NCBI GenBank assembly: GCA_043727235.1
Contig: JAYSYX010000198.1
Location: 1-10,782, forward strand
Direction of reading: 5' to 3'
DNA from: UBA7236 sp043727235
GTDB lineage: Bacteria > Bacteroidota > Bacteroidia > Chitinophagales > BACL12
DNA: 10,782 nt
How positions within the stretch are numbered: the stretch's first letter is position 1; each line of letters opens with the position of its first letter. Positions 1-6,208 of this stretch are shown piece after piece. The notes under the pieces were generated by a model. It ran no database searches. It was given only the letters and a program-made list of their open reading frames with translations, and was not told where the DNA came from. Position numbers and translations under genes: made by a program.

Positions 1-42
1 CGCAACTACAAATGAGGCAAATTTTTCATTCGGGAATGAGTC

Positions 43-1251
43 TCAAAACGCATGATTATTCGGCCTGGTATACACCATTTGCACCACATTAATATTGCGC
101 ATATTAAATGCTGCTTCGCAATAGGAAAAATAATAATTCCATTTGCGTATGAATTCATCATCGAAACCCAATAATTTAATTTTATCGGTGTTGAGATTAA
201 AACGAGAACGCCATTCGGCGAGGGTTTGAACGTAGCTTTTTCCGAGGTCTTTTAATCCGAACATAAACATGTCGCCGGTTTCATTTACTGCATTATTAAT
301 TGCAGCGATGGATGGCAATAGTGTTCCGGGAAATATATGTTTTTGGATAAAATCCACATTCTTTTTAAAATCATCAAATCGGGAATCGGGACAAACAATT
401 GCCTGTAAAGCAAGAACTCCATCGGGTTTTAATAAGCCATGAATTTTATCGAAATATGTTTTTAAATATTTTGCGCCAACTGCTTCTATCATTTCTATGG
501 AAATTACCTTGTCGTATTTTCCTTCTATCAATCGATAATCTTTTAACTGTACCTCTATTTTATCACTGAGACCTGCTTCCGCAATTCGTTTAACTGCAAA
601 ATCAAATTGTTGTTGCGAAATGGTTACGGAAGTGATCTTACAATCATATGTTTTTGCAGCATACATTGCAAATCCTCCCCAACCTGTTCCAATTTCCAAT
701 ACATGATCTCCTGCTTTTATTTTTGCTGCATTACACAAACTTTCATACTTCTGCATTTGCGCTTGTTCCAGATCGTGATTGGGGTCTGTAAAATATGCTG
801 AGGAATAGGTCATACTTCCATCCAGAAAAAGTGAAAAAAATTCGTTGCTCAGGTCATAATGAGCAGAAATATTTTTTCTTGAACCACTTAAAGAATTTTT
901 TCTTTTTCGGTGATATAATTTGTTGGCGAATTGCAAAATATTTAATGCAACAGATTTTACTGCCGAACCCGAAATTGTCGGCGAATTTTCAATATTCAAC
1001 AAAAACCAAGACAACAATTTAGTGAGATCCGTGCTGGACCACTCCCCAGCCATATAAGCTTCTGCAAATCCGATATCACCAAATAAAAATGCTCTTTTGT
1101 AAAATTTGAAGTCTTTTACCGTAACATCAGCCTGCAATGAATTCTCTTTAGAGCCCAATTCCATAGTGGTTCCATCTTCCATGGTAATGTGGAGATAACC
1201 CTTTTGCATAGGTTTCAGGAGGTTTAGGATGGTATTTTTGTAAAAACTCAT
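43..1251 (-). CDS. CFA-synthase/UfaA1-like SAM-dependent fatty-acyl methyltransferase
   Basis: The 402-residue protein belongs to the cyclopropane-fatty-acyl-phospholipid synthase family, which transfers a methyl group from SAM to the double bond of phospholipid acyl chains at the inner membrane face. An N-terminal lipid-binding region (about 1-125) precedes a class I methyltransferase fold. Visible motifs are MTYSSAYF (147-154), the SAM loop VLEIGTGWGGFA (184-195) and SIEMIEAVGAKYL (251-263). The last motif is typical of the UfaA1-like branch rather than E. coli Cfa (GMFEHVG). By my alignment, E. coli bicarbonate ligands Cys139 and His266 are Ser151 and Gln283 here, while Glu239 is kept as Glu256. 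It is probably the last gene of the lipid cluster inside the window, but a 221-bp gap separates it from the coupled block, so it may have its own promoter. Length is normal for the family. Whether the product is a cyclopropane or a methyl-branched chain is not decided by the sequence. Confidence 0.9.
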   Translation of the reverse strand: MSFYKNTILNLLKPMQKGYLHITMEDGTTMELGSKENSLQADVTVKDFKFYKRAFLFGDIGFAEAYMAGEWSSTDLTKLLSWFLLNIENSPTISGSAVKSVALNILQFANKLYHRKRKNSLSGSRKNISAHYDLSNEFFSLFLDGSMTYSSAYFTDPNHDLEQAQMQKYESLCNAAKIKAGDHVLEIGTGWGGFAMYAAKTYDCKITSVTISQQQFDFAVKRIAEAGLSDKIEVQLKDYRLIEGKYDKVISIEMIEAVGAKYLKTYFDKIHGLLKPDGVLALQAIVCPDSRFDDFKKNVDFIQKHIFPGTLLPSIAAINNAVNETGDMFMFGLKDLGKSYVQTLAEWRSRFNLNTDKIKLLGFDDEFIRKWNYYFSYCEAAFNMRNINVVQMVYTRPNNHAF

Positions 1252-1472
1252 TGTGCTATGTATTACTCGTTGTATAGGGCCTAAAATCCAATCTGATCAA
1301 ATTTTGTCCACAATAATAACTAAAAATTCAGGTAAATTTTTCTTGCGTGATTAAAATCCATATAATATTTACGCAATAGTGCCGAAACAAGATTGCATAA
1401 ATCACTTATTATTCTAACACTTAAAAAAATACTTTGTTCATATAAAATGATCTGCTGATATTTTTAGGTCTT
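1252..1472. other. Intergenic gap inside the lipid cluster
   Basis: This is an AT-rich 221-bp stretch between the exported protein gene and the downstream methyltransferase gene, both read on the minus strand. No open frame of note, no clear hairpin with a T-tract, and no good TAnnTTTG box on the minus strand were seen. It contrasts with the overlapping junctions upstream, so it may hold a promoter or processing site that cannot be recognised by eye. Confidence 0.5.
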
Positions 1473-2192
1473 CTACCAGGTTATCATGCCGCTTTCTAAT
1501 ATTTCATTACCAACTATAATTGTAGATAATTCATATGTTACGTCATCATTTCTATATTTTTTCATTTCTATAAAAGCTGTTAAAAAATATTTCCGATGTA
1601 ATTCGTCCAAATATAAACCTGTGTCTCTTAATCTAAATGAATTGAAAATATAAGTAAGATTTCCACTTTCCTTCATTGAATATAAAATGGTATCCATATA
1701 TGTCAATTTCACCAAGAATTCGTAGGACTTAGACATATCTATAGTATCATAGCTAAGAACAAAATAATTCCAACTTCTTCTTGGTTCGTCTAAAATTATT
1801 CTCAGAGTATCAACAATCACCTGAAAAGCCACCGGATGAATCCAGTTATTATTATCAAAACCGTACTTCAAGTAAAAATCATTCAATGATAAAGTATCAT
1901 ATATGATTTCATATGTTTTTTTATTCCCAACATAAAAATAATATCCATACTGTCCGGCATAATTTGGAAACTCTGTGAATATGGTATCATCCTTTAGAAT
2001 ATAAGAGTTTCCAACATGCAGAGAATCGAACTTTCGAACGGTAATCTGATTAAAGTCCAAATTATTATTATACCTATCTTCATAGACAAGTAAATATTTT
2101 CCATCTTCACTAAATAACACAGAATCGCTATATTCCTGAGCAAAACTTGCAGAAAAAGTCAATAAAATCGCAAGAAAATAGAAATATTTCAT
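1473..2192 (-). CDS. Exported protein of unknown function, coupled to the DUF1365 gene
   Basis: I do not recognise the family of this 239-residue protein. Residues 1-18 form a clear signal peptide (Lys2, hydrophobic core YFLAILLTF, small residues before a likely cut at SASFA|Q), so the mature chain of about 220 residues is probably periplasmic or outer-membrane associated. There is no lipobox cysteine; the whole protein lacks cysteine. The mature part is rich in Tyr, Asp, Asn and alternating hydrophobic residues, suggesting a beta-rich fold. The start is well supported: its ATG overlaps the stop of the DUF1365 gene as ATGA (2189-2192), implying translational coupling. Its position between DUF1365 and the CFA-like methyltransferase suggests a job linked to the lipid cluster, such as binding or transporting a lipid, but that is inference from context alone. 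Confidence 0.72.
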   Translation of the reverse strand: MKYFYFLAILLTFSASFAQEYSDSVLFSEDGKYLLVYEDRYNNNLDFNQITVRKFDSLHVGNSYILKDDTIFTEFPNYAGQYGYYFYVGNKKTYEIIYDTLSLNDFYLKYGFDNNNWIHPVAFQVIVDTLRIILDEPRRSWNYFVLSYDTIDMSKSYEFLVKLTYMDTILYSMKESGNLTYIFNSFRLRDTGLYLDELHRKYFLTAFIEMKKYRNDDVTYELSTIIVGNEILESGMITW

Positions 2193-2974
2193 CCGTTGTT
2201 TGTAATTCCTTTTTGCAAATCTTTGTTATCCCCCTTTTTATGATAAGGCACTTTCTTCCACCACAACAACATTGCCTGAAAGTGTATGCTCCACAATACT
2301 TTCACTGATATAAAAGGAAAACGAAAAACATAAGCTAAAAGTCTTCCATCACTCAATTTTTTTTCTTTACCGGTTAGGGTGCTGATAAAAAATTTAAATC
2401 CTTCCTTATTTTTCACGTTGATCTGAACATTCATTTTTTCGCCAGGGATCTGGTATCGGAATTCAAATTCCTCGTCTAATTCCGTAAAGGGAGAAACATA
2501 AAAAAATTTGGTGGCATTTTGTTCGAAACCCGAATCATGTTTTTTATCAATGAGAAACATTTTCATTTCACCAAAAGTGTTGCTTATTTCTGTTACTACA
2601 TATTTGCATAGGTCATTTGCATCATAACAAAAATAAAAACTTACCGGATTGAAAACATGTCCGAACATACGAACATGTGTGAGCAAAAATACTTTTTCAG
2701 GAATATCCTTTATACTATTTTCTTTTAAATAATTATTGAGTTTGGTTCTAACATCCAGTTGATTTCTCTCATCTCCCTTTGGGAATTTAAAATGGTCATC
2801 ATCTCTGAAATTAAAAATATTGGTTTTATTGCGGGAAAAAAACTTCAATTTATCGGAAGTTTCATTAAGTTTATCAATATCCAGCCAAAACATAAAAATG
2901 TTGTAGGTAAACCTGTGCTTCTTCGGTGCGAGCCGATTGTGCATTACCTGACATTTATAGAGTTTGGAACTCAT
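2189..2974 (-). CDS. DUF1365 family protein
   Basis: This 261-residue protein matches the DUF1365 family across its length. The N-terminal block H20-R-F-x-Y leads the fold, the central hallmark FNPVSFYFCYD lies at 108-118 after HVRMFGHV, and NTFGE (132-136) and a K-F-x-V-S-P-F segment (156-163) follow. A C-terminal amphipathic stretch around 218-240 (FRFPFISVKVLWSIHFQA then LLWW) could lie on the membrane. The biochemical role of DUF1365 is not established. Its genes commonly sit between an FAD oxidoreductase and a CFA-type methyltransferase, as in mycobacterial Rv0449c-Rv0448c-Rv0447c, so a role in the same acyl-chain modification is likely. Its start overlaps the stop of the oxidoreductase gene by four bases (ATGA, 2971-2974), and its own stop overlaps the next start the same way. 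Confidence 0.9.
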   Translation of the reverse strand: MSSKLYKCQVMHNRLAPKKHRFTYNIFMFWLDIDKLNETSDKLKFFSRNKTNIFNFRDDDHFKFPKGDERNQLDVRTKLNNYLKENSIKDIPEKVFLLTHVRMFGHVFNPVSFYFCYDANDLCKYVVTEISNTFGEMKMFLIDKKHDSGFEQNATKFFYVSPFTELDEEFEFRYQIPGEKMNVQINVKNKEGFKFFISTLTGKEKKLSDGRLLAYVFRFPFISVKVLWSIHFQAMLLWWKKVPYHKKGDNKDLQKGITNNG

Positions 2975-4230
2975 GTATTATTTTTTATTCTGTTACAAAC
3001 ATCAACGGCACTCATTAATGCATCTTCGTGAAATCCATAACGGAAATAACTTCCGCAAAAATAGATCTGCCCATTGTTGTTCAGATCCGGCAAATATTTT
3101 TGCATTTTCATTGCCTCCACTGTAAAGATAGGATGTTCATAGATGATCTCTTTAATGATCCTGGATTTATTAATTGGCCTGCATTCATTTATTGTAACGA
3201 AATAATTTATATTTTTTGATACCTGTTGCAAACTATTCATCCAATAAGTGCAGGCAGATACCAATTTACCCTCTCTTTTTTCGGTGCAGTAATTCCAGCT
3301 GCTCCAGGCTCTGCGGGTTTTAGGCATAACCGATTCGTCGGTATGTAAAATTGCACGATTTTTCTCATAATAAAAAGGAGCTAATATGTTTTTCTCTGCC
3401 AACATTTTATCGCTGAGTATTGATCTTGCCTCGTCCGCATGTGTTGCAATTATAACTTTATCAAATAACAATTTTTCTCCCTTGCTACTTATTATTTCCA
3501 CACTGCTATCATTGCGATTGATACTATTTATTTCAGAATTCACAAGAATTTTATTTTTAAATGGTGCGATCAATCTGTTTTTATATTCCTCACTGCCACC
3601 TTCAACGGTATACCATTGAAACTGTGTATTTAATCCCAAAAAACCATGATTCTTGAAAAAACGCACAAGAGTGGCTGCAGGAAAAGCAGAGGTTGTTTCC
3701 GGAGGAGTGCTCCATAATGCGGAGCTAATTGGTAAAAGATACCAATCCAGTAAGTTATTATCAAATTTTTTGAACCTACAATATTCTGCGATCGACAAGT
3801 TTTTCAGATCATTATTATCAAGCACTTCAATACATTCCTTGTTAAAGCGTGTGAGTTGCATTAAAAATCGAATATATTTCGGCGAAAAAATATTTTTCCG
3901 TTGGGCAAAAATGAGGTTAAGGCTACTCCCGCAATACTCCAGATTTTCATGCGGTATCATTGCTGAAAAACTCATTTGTGTTTTTTTGACAGTGACATTT
4001 AATTCGGCAAAAAGTTTTAAAAGGTTGGGATAATTTTCATTGTTAAAAACTATAAATCCAGTGTCGATAGGAATTTGTACTGCATCCTCTTCAACATAAA
4101 CTGTATTTGTATGTCCGCCAATTCTTTCTGCTTTTTCAAAAACTGTAATATCGAAATCGTTTTGTAAATAATGTGCACAGCCCATTCCTGCGATTCCGGT
4201 TCCAATAATAGCTAATTTTTGTTTTGACAT
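2971..4230 (-). CDS. FAD-dependent oxidoreductase of the amine-oxidase/desaturase-like superfamily
   Basis: The 419-residue flavoprotein opens with a Rossmann dinucleotide-binding motif, GTGIAG (10-15), followed by the acidic residue at the end of beta-2 and the FAD signature FEKAERIGGHT (31-41), typical of the NAD_binding_8/amine oxidase group. Near the C-terminus GQIYFCGSYFRYGFHEDALMSA resembles the second FAD-contacting region (G-x-Y-x-C/A-G..G.HE.a), which places the isoalloxazine ring. Length fits the family found beside DUF1365 and CFA-type genes (Rv0449c-like). The inferred role is redox conversion of a methylated or methylenated acyl chain made by a neighbouring methyltransferase; desaturation is an alternative. 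The start is fixed by TAATG overlap with the upstream gene and by the motif lying ten residues in. The substrate and the direction of electron flow cannot be read from sequence. Confidence 0.9.
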   Translation of the reverse strand: MSKQKLAIIGTGIAGMGCAHYLQNDFDITVFEKAERIGGHTNTVYVEEDAVQIPIDTGFIVFNNENYPNLLKLFAELNVTVKKTQMSFSAMIPHENLEYCGSSLNLIFAQRKNIFSPKYIRFLMQLTRFNKECIEVLDNNDLKNLSIAEYCRFKKFDNNLLDWYLLPISSALWSTPPETTSAFPAATLVRFFKNHGFLGLNTQFQWYTVEGGSEEYKNRLIAPFKNKILVNSEINSINRNDSSVEIISSKGEKLLFDKVIIATHADEARSILSDKMLAEKNILAPFYYEKNRAILHTDESVMPKTRRAWSSWNYCTEKREGKLVSACTYWMNSLQQVSKNINYFVTINECRPINKSRIIKEIIYEHPIFTVEAMKMQKYLPDLNNNGQIYFCGSYFRYGFHEDALMSAVDVCNRIKNNT

Positions 4231-5261
4231 TATAGCGCAGTTCTTTCAAATAAATAATGACTTACAAACCATTCCTTTCCATTTTTATAGCCCCAGAGTT
4301 CTGCACAGGCCATAAAAAATATTCTCCAGTATACCCACCACTTTGTTGTCTGCTTTTGCCCATAAACACCTTGAAGTATTGGAAGAATTTCTTTTTTATG
4401 TGCATCCATATTTGCAAGCCAGGCATTGGAAGTTTTTTCATAATGTGTTCCGTCCCAATGCCAGTGTTTTTGTATTTTAAAATGATCATTAAAATAAAGT
4501 AAAAGATCATCAGATGGCATAATTCCTCCTGTAAAAAAATATTTGCTCATCCAGTCATTTTCATCAACCACATCAAAATAATAAGTGAACTCCTTATGCG
4601 TAAAAATATGCACGAACAATTTACCATCCGCATTTAAAAACCTGCTTATTTTAGCCAATAATTTCTGATAATTGCGCATATGTTCAAACATCTCCACTGA
4701 AACTACACGGTCAAATTTATTTTCCGTTTCAAATACATTAATATCGGCGGTAATTATAGTTACATTATTCAATCCTCTTTCCTTACAACAATTATCAATA
4801 TATAATTTTTGAGATGCAGAATTGGAAACACCGGTAATTTGAGAATCTGGATACTTTTTTGCAATAAACATAGTTAAACTTCCCCATCCACACCCCAATT
4901 CAAGGATTCTTACCCCATTTTGTATCTCTGCATGTTCACAGGTTAATTCCAAAGCATTCTTTTCTGCTTCATCTAGTGTATTTGTTTTAGGTTGCCAATA
5001 ACAGGATGAATATTTCATATTTTTTCCCATCACATATTTAAAAAACTGTGTAGGCACTTCATAATGCTGTTCATTTGCTGCCATTGTTTCGATGGCAATC
5101 GGAGAATTTTTTAGCTCCTCAATTATTTGCATTAAATGTTCCTGTTGGATTTCCTGTGTTGCTTTTAATTCTTGTTTCAATCGCACTGACAACAAACTTC
5201 TGATGCGCATCCGGATCAAGAAGTCGGGAATAAGGTTTTTTTCGAGAAGTATGTTTATCAT
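4230..5261 (-). CDS. CFA-synthase-family SAM methyltransferase, coclaurine N-methyltransferase-like branch
   Basis: From ATG 5261 the protein has 343 residues. The SAM loop ILELGCGWGSL lies at 119-129, SVEMFEHMRNY at 188-198 (Glu190, Glu193 and His194 match the conserved E-x-x-E-H of plant coclaurine N-methyltransferase-type enzymes), HIFTHKEF at 218-225, YFFTGGIMPSDDLLLYF at 241-257 and a C-terminal WRIFFMACAELWGYKNGKEW segment. These blocks are shared with the plant and bacterial CNMT-like branch of the CFA family, not with classical Cfa. I chose 5261 because MINILLEKNLIPDFLIR is where homologues begin. An in-frame ATG at 5384 would add 41 residues rich in Asn-Pro that are just translated AACCC repeat. 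The gene leads the lipid cluster and ends in TAATG, overlapping the FAD oxidoreductase start by one base. Acyl-chain methylation is the likely role; N-methylation of a lipid head group or small amine is an alternative. Confidence 0.87.
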   Translation of the reverse strand: MINILLEKNLIPDFLIRMRIRSLLSVRLKQELKATQEIQQEHLMQIIEELKNSPIAIETMAANEQHYEVPTQFFKYVMGKNMKYSSCYWQPKTNTLDEAEKNALELTCEHAEIQNGVRILELGCGWGSLTMFIAKKYPDSQITGVSNSASQKLYIDNCCKERGLNNVTIITADINVFETENKFDRVVSVEMFEHMRNYQKLLAKISRFLNADGKLFVHIFTHKEFTYYFDVVDENDWMSKYFFTGGIMPSDDLLLYFNDHFKIQKHWHWDGTHYEKTSNAWLANMDAHKKEILPILQGVYGQKQTTKWWVYWRIFFMACAELWGYKNGKEWFVSHYLFERTAL

Positions 5262-5262
5262 T

Positions 5263-5338
5263 TGTTTTGGGTTAGGGTTAGGGGTTCGGGGTTCTGAGTT
5301 TGGGTTAGCAAAAGGTTTGATGTTTTGCAAAAGGTTCG
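5263..5338. repeat. AACCC-type degenerate repeat with GCAAAAGGTT direct repeat
   Basis: Read on the minus strand, 5263-5306 is a run of related units built from AACCC, CTAACCC and GAACCCC. Immediately beside it, GCAAAAGGTT occurs twice as a direct repeat at 5308-5317 and 5327-5336, with starts 19 bases apart. The tract lies directly upstream of the preferred start of the CNMT-like methyltransferase. It resembles short simple repeats that fill intergenic space elsewhere in this window. It produces the spurious-looking Asn-Pro-rich extension if translation is assumed to begin at 5384. Confidence 0.7.
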
Positions 5339-5482
5339 GATTGAAAATCTGATGAGAGTTCATTATTCCTTGCTCGATATTCATTATTTTTTAGGGTTAA
5401 CATGGTTCAAAAAACACTTAACATAGTCTGAGTGTTCATTCTTTCATTCCTTAATTCTTTCATTTTCTTCCGCCTCCCCTCA

Positions 5483-5514
5483 GACCTCACAGGTTTTCAA
5501 AACCTGATGCGGTC
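5483..5514. repeat. 32-bp imperfect palindrome
   Basis: The core CAGGTTTTCAAAACCTG (5490-5506) has perfect 8-bp arms around a single C. Outside it, GACC (5483-5486) pairs with GGTC (5511-5514) and CA (5488-5489) with TG (5508-5509), leaving one mismatch (T5487/C5510) and one bulged A (5507). There is no following T-tract on either strand, so a simple intrinsic terminator is not obvious. It resembles the ACCTCACAGGTTTT-type palindromes scattered between genes in some Bacteroidota, a resemblance from memory that was not searched. Confidence 0.75.
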
Positions 5515-5521
5515 GTCGGGC

Positions 5522-5569
5522 TTCACTCCTTCATTCCTTCATTCCTTCATTCCTTCATTCCTTCATTTT
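5522..5569. repeat. 8-bp tandem repeat (TTCATTCC)n
   Basis: Four perfect TTCATTCC units occupy 5530-5561. They are flanked by a one-mismatch unit (TTCACTCC, 5522-5529) and a partial unit (TTCATTTT, 5562-5569). Related TTCATTCC and TTCTTTCATT sequence also appears at about 5439-5466, on the other side of the palindrome. The tract is non-coding and its length could vary between strains by slippage. Confidence 0.85.
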
Positions 5570-5719
5570 TTTTATGTAAAGTGCGTGTTAATTTATCCAT
5601 AAGAAATTTTATTCCCAATTAAATGTGAAAAAGTCGGTATGCTTTTTGAACATTTCAGTACAATTTTACGTATATATATGTATAAACTTACAATCACTTT
5701 GAAAACCACCTAAATAAAA

Positions 5720-6154
5720 ATGAGTACAGTTAAACAATTCGGATTGCCAAATTATGTTGTTTGGATCTTTACGGGAATAGCTTTTACAGCGATTGGTATC
5801 ATCTCTGTTTTTCATTGGACCTATGGCTTGGCAACCTTTATTTTGACCTGCGGAGTGGCTTTTGCCGGATATTGGTTTTTTTTCAGACCCGCCTTTGTTG
5901 CATTAAACATTATGAAAATCGGTGAACCGGCTATGGCTATTATTTTAGAGGTACACGAAACTGGTTTAACAGTAGACCACAATCCGAGAATAAAATTATT
6001 ATTAGAGATCAGACATAGTTCTATGGTTCCCTACGAAGTTGAATTAAAACAAAACATCAAAAAAGACGAACTGAAAAACTATCAGGTAGGCAGAACTCTC
6101 CAGGTAAAAGTTGACAGCCGCGATCCGAAAAAGGTTGCGATTCTTGCGGCTTGA
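5720..6154 (+). CDS. Small two-helix membrane protein with C-terminal soluble domain (DUF3592-like pattern)
   Basis: The 144-residue protein has two hydrophobic segments at about 12-30 and 35-56, consistent with a helical hairpin in the inner membrane, followed by a soluble domain of about 80 residues. The soluble part reads GEPAMAIILEVHETGLTVDHNPRIKLLLEI (68-97), then PYEVEL and, at the end, GRTLQVKVDSRDPKKVAI. This follows the pattern G-x-P-A-x-A-x-I/V-L-x-x-x-x-T-G-x-T-V-x-x-N-P ... V-x-x-D-P-x-x-P seen in bacterial membrane proteins of unknown role, sometimes annotated DUF3592-like. The start has an A-rich leader (TAAATAAAAATG) and no Shine-Dalgarno sequence, as usual in Bacteroidota. It appears monocistronic, flanked by repeats on both sides. 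No catalytic motif is visible and I assign no function. Confidence 0.78.
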   Translation: MSTVKQFGLPNYVVWIFTGIAFTAIGIISVFHWTYGLATFILTCGVAFAGYWFFFRPAFVALNIMKIGEPAMAIILEVHETGLTVDHNPRIKLLLEIRHSSMVPYEVELKQNIKKDELKNYQVGRTLQVKVDSRDPKKVAILAA

Positions 6155-6158
6155 ATGA

Positions 6159-6200
6159 CATAGGACATAGGACATATGACATACGACATACGACATAGGA
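6159..6200. repeat. 7-bp tandem repeat (CATANGA)6
   Basis: Six consecutive 7-bp units occupy 42 bases: CATAGGA, CATAGGA, CATATGA, CATACGA, CATACGA, CATAGGA. Only the fifth base of the unit varies. The tract begins five bases after the stop codon of the membrane protein gene. With a 7-bp period it cannot encode a regular peptide repeat in one frame without shifting, and no start codon associated with it leads into a plausible protein. Confidence 0.9.
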
Positions 6201-6208
6201 TTTACTTT

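Larger units (their letters stand above)
5385..5719. other. Divergent intergenic region, repeat-rich
   Basis: This region separates the minus-strand lipid cluster from the plus-strand membrane protein gene and should contain promoters for both. It holds a 32-bp near-palindrome (5483-5514), an 8-bp tandem repeat (5522-5569), a small AAAAAG/CTTTTT hairpin (5628-5647) and an alternating purine-pyrimidine tract (about 5669-5683). A TCACTTTG sequence at 5694-5701 is one base from the Bacteroidota -7 consensus TAnnTTTG and lies 18 bases before the ATG at 5720, but no convincing -33 partner was seen. No coding frame is supported. Confidence 0.55.

Noticed and set aside
1..42. Continuation of the left-edge methyltransferase past its stop, or start of another gene
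   Set aside because: The same frame stays open for 14 codons after the TGA, but the protein is already full length for the family, and no start codon leads into an open frame. The next gene, if any, begins outside the window.
607..1022. Plus-strand open frames at 607-801 and 795-1022
   Set aside because: They lie opposite the methyltransferase gene, have no family resemblance and unusual composition (Cys/Phe-rich), and overlap each other. They are shadows of the real gene.
2759..4033. Plus-strand open frames opposite the DUF1365 and FAD oxidoreductase genes
   Set aside because: Both real genes are strongly supported by motifs and by overlapping junctions. The opposite frames show no recognisable domain or promoter.
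5263..5306. Telomere-like repeat (CTAACCC)
   Set aside because: Only a few degenerate units occur, inside a gene-dense chromosomal region. They are better explained as one of several intergenic simple repeats.
4257..5352. Other open frames within the CNMT-like gene on both strands
   Set aside because: They overlap a gene with clear family motifs across its whole length and lack any recognisable feature.
5522..5569. CRISPR array or phage attachment site
   Set aside because: The units are 8 bp without spacers, and there are no Cas genes or integrase in the window.
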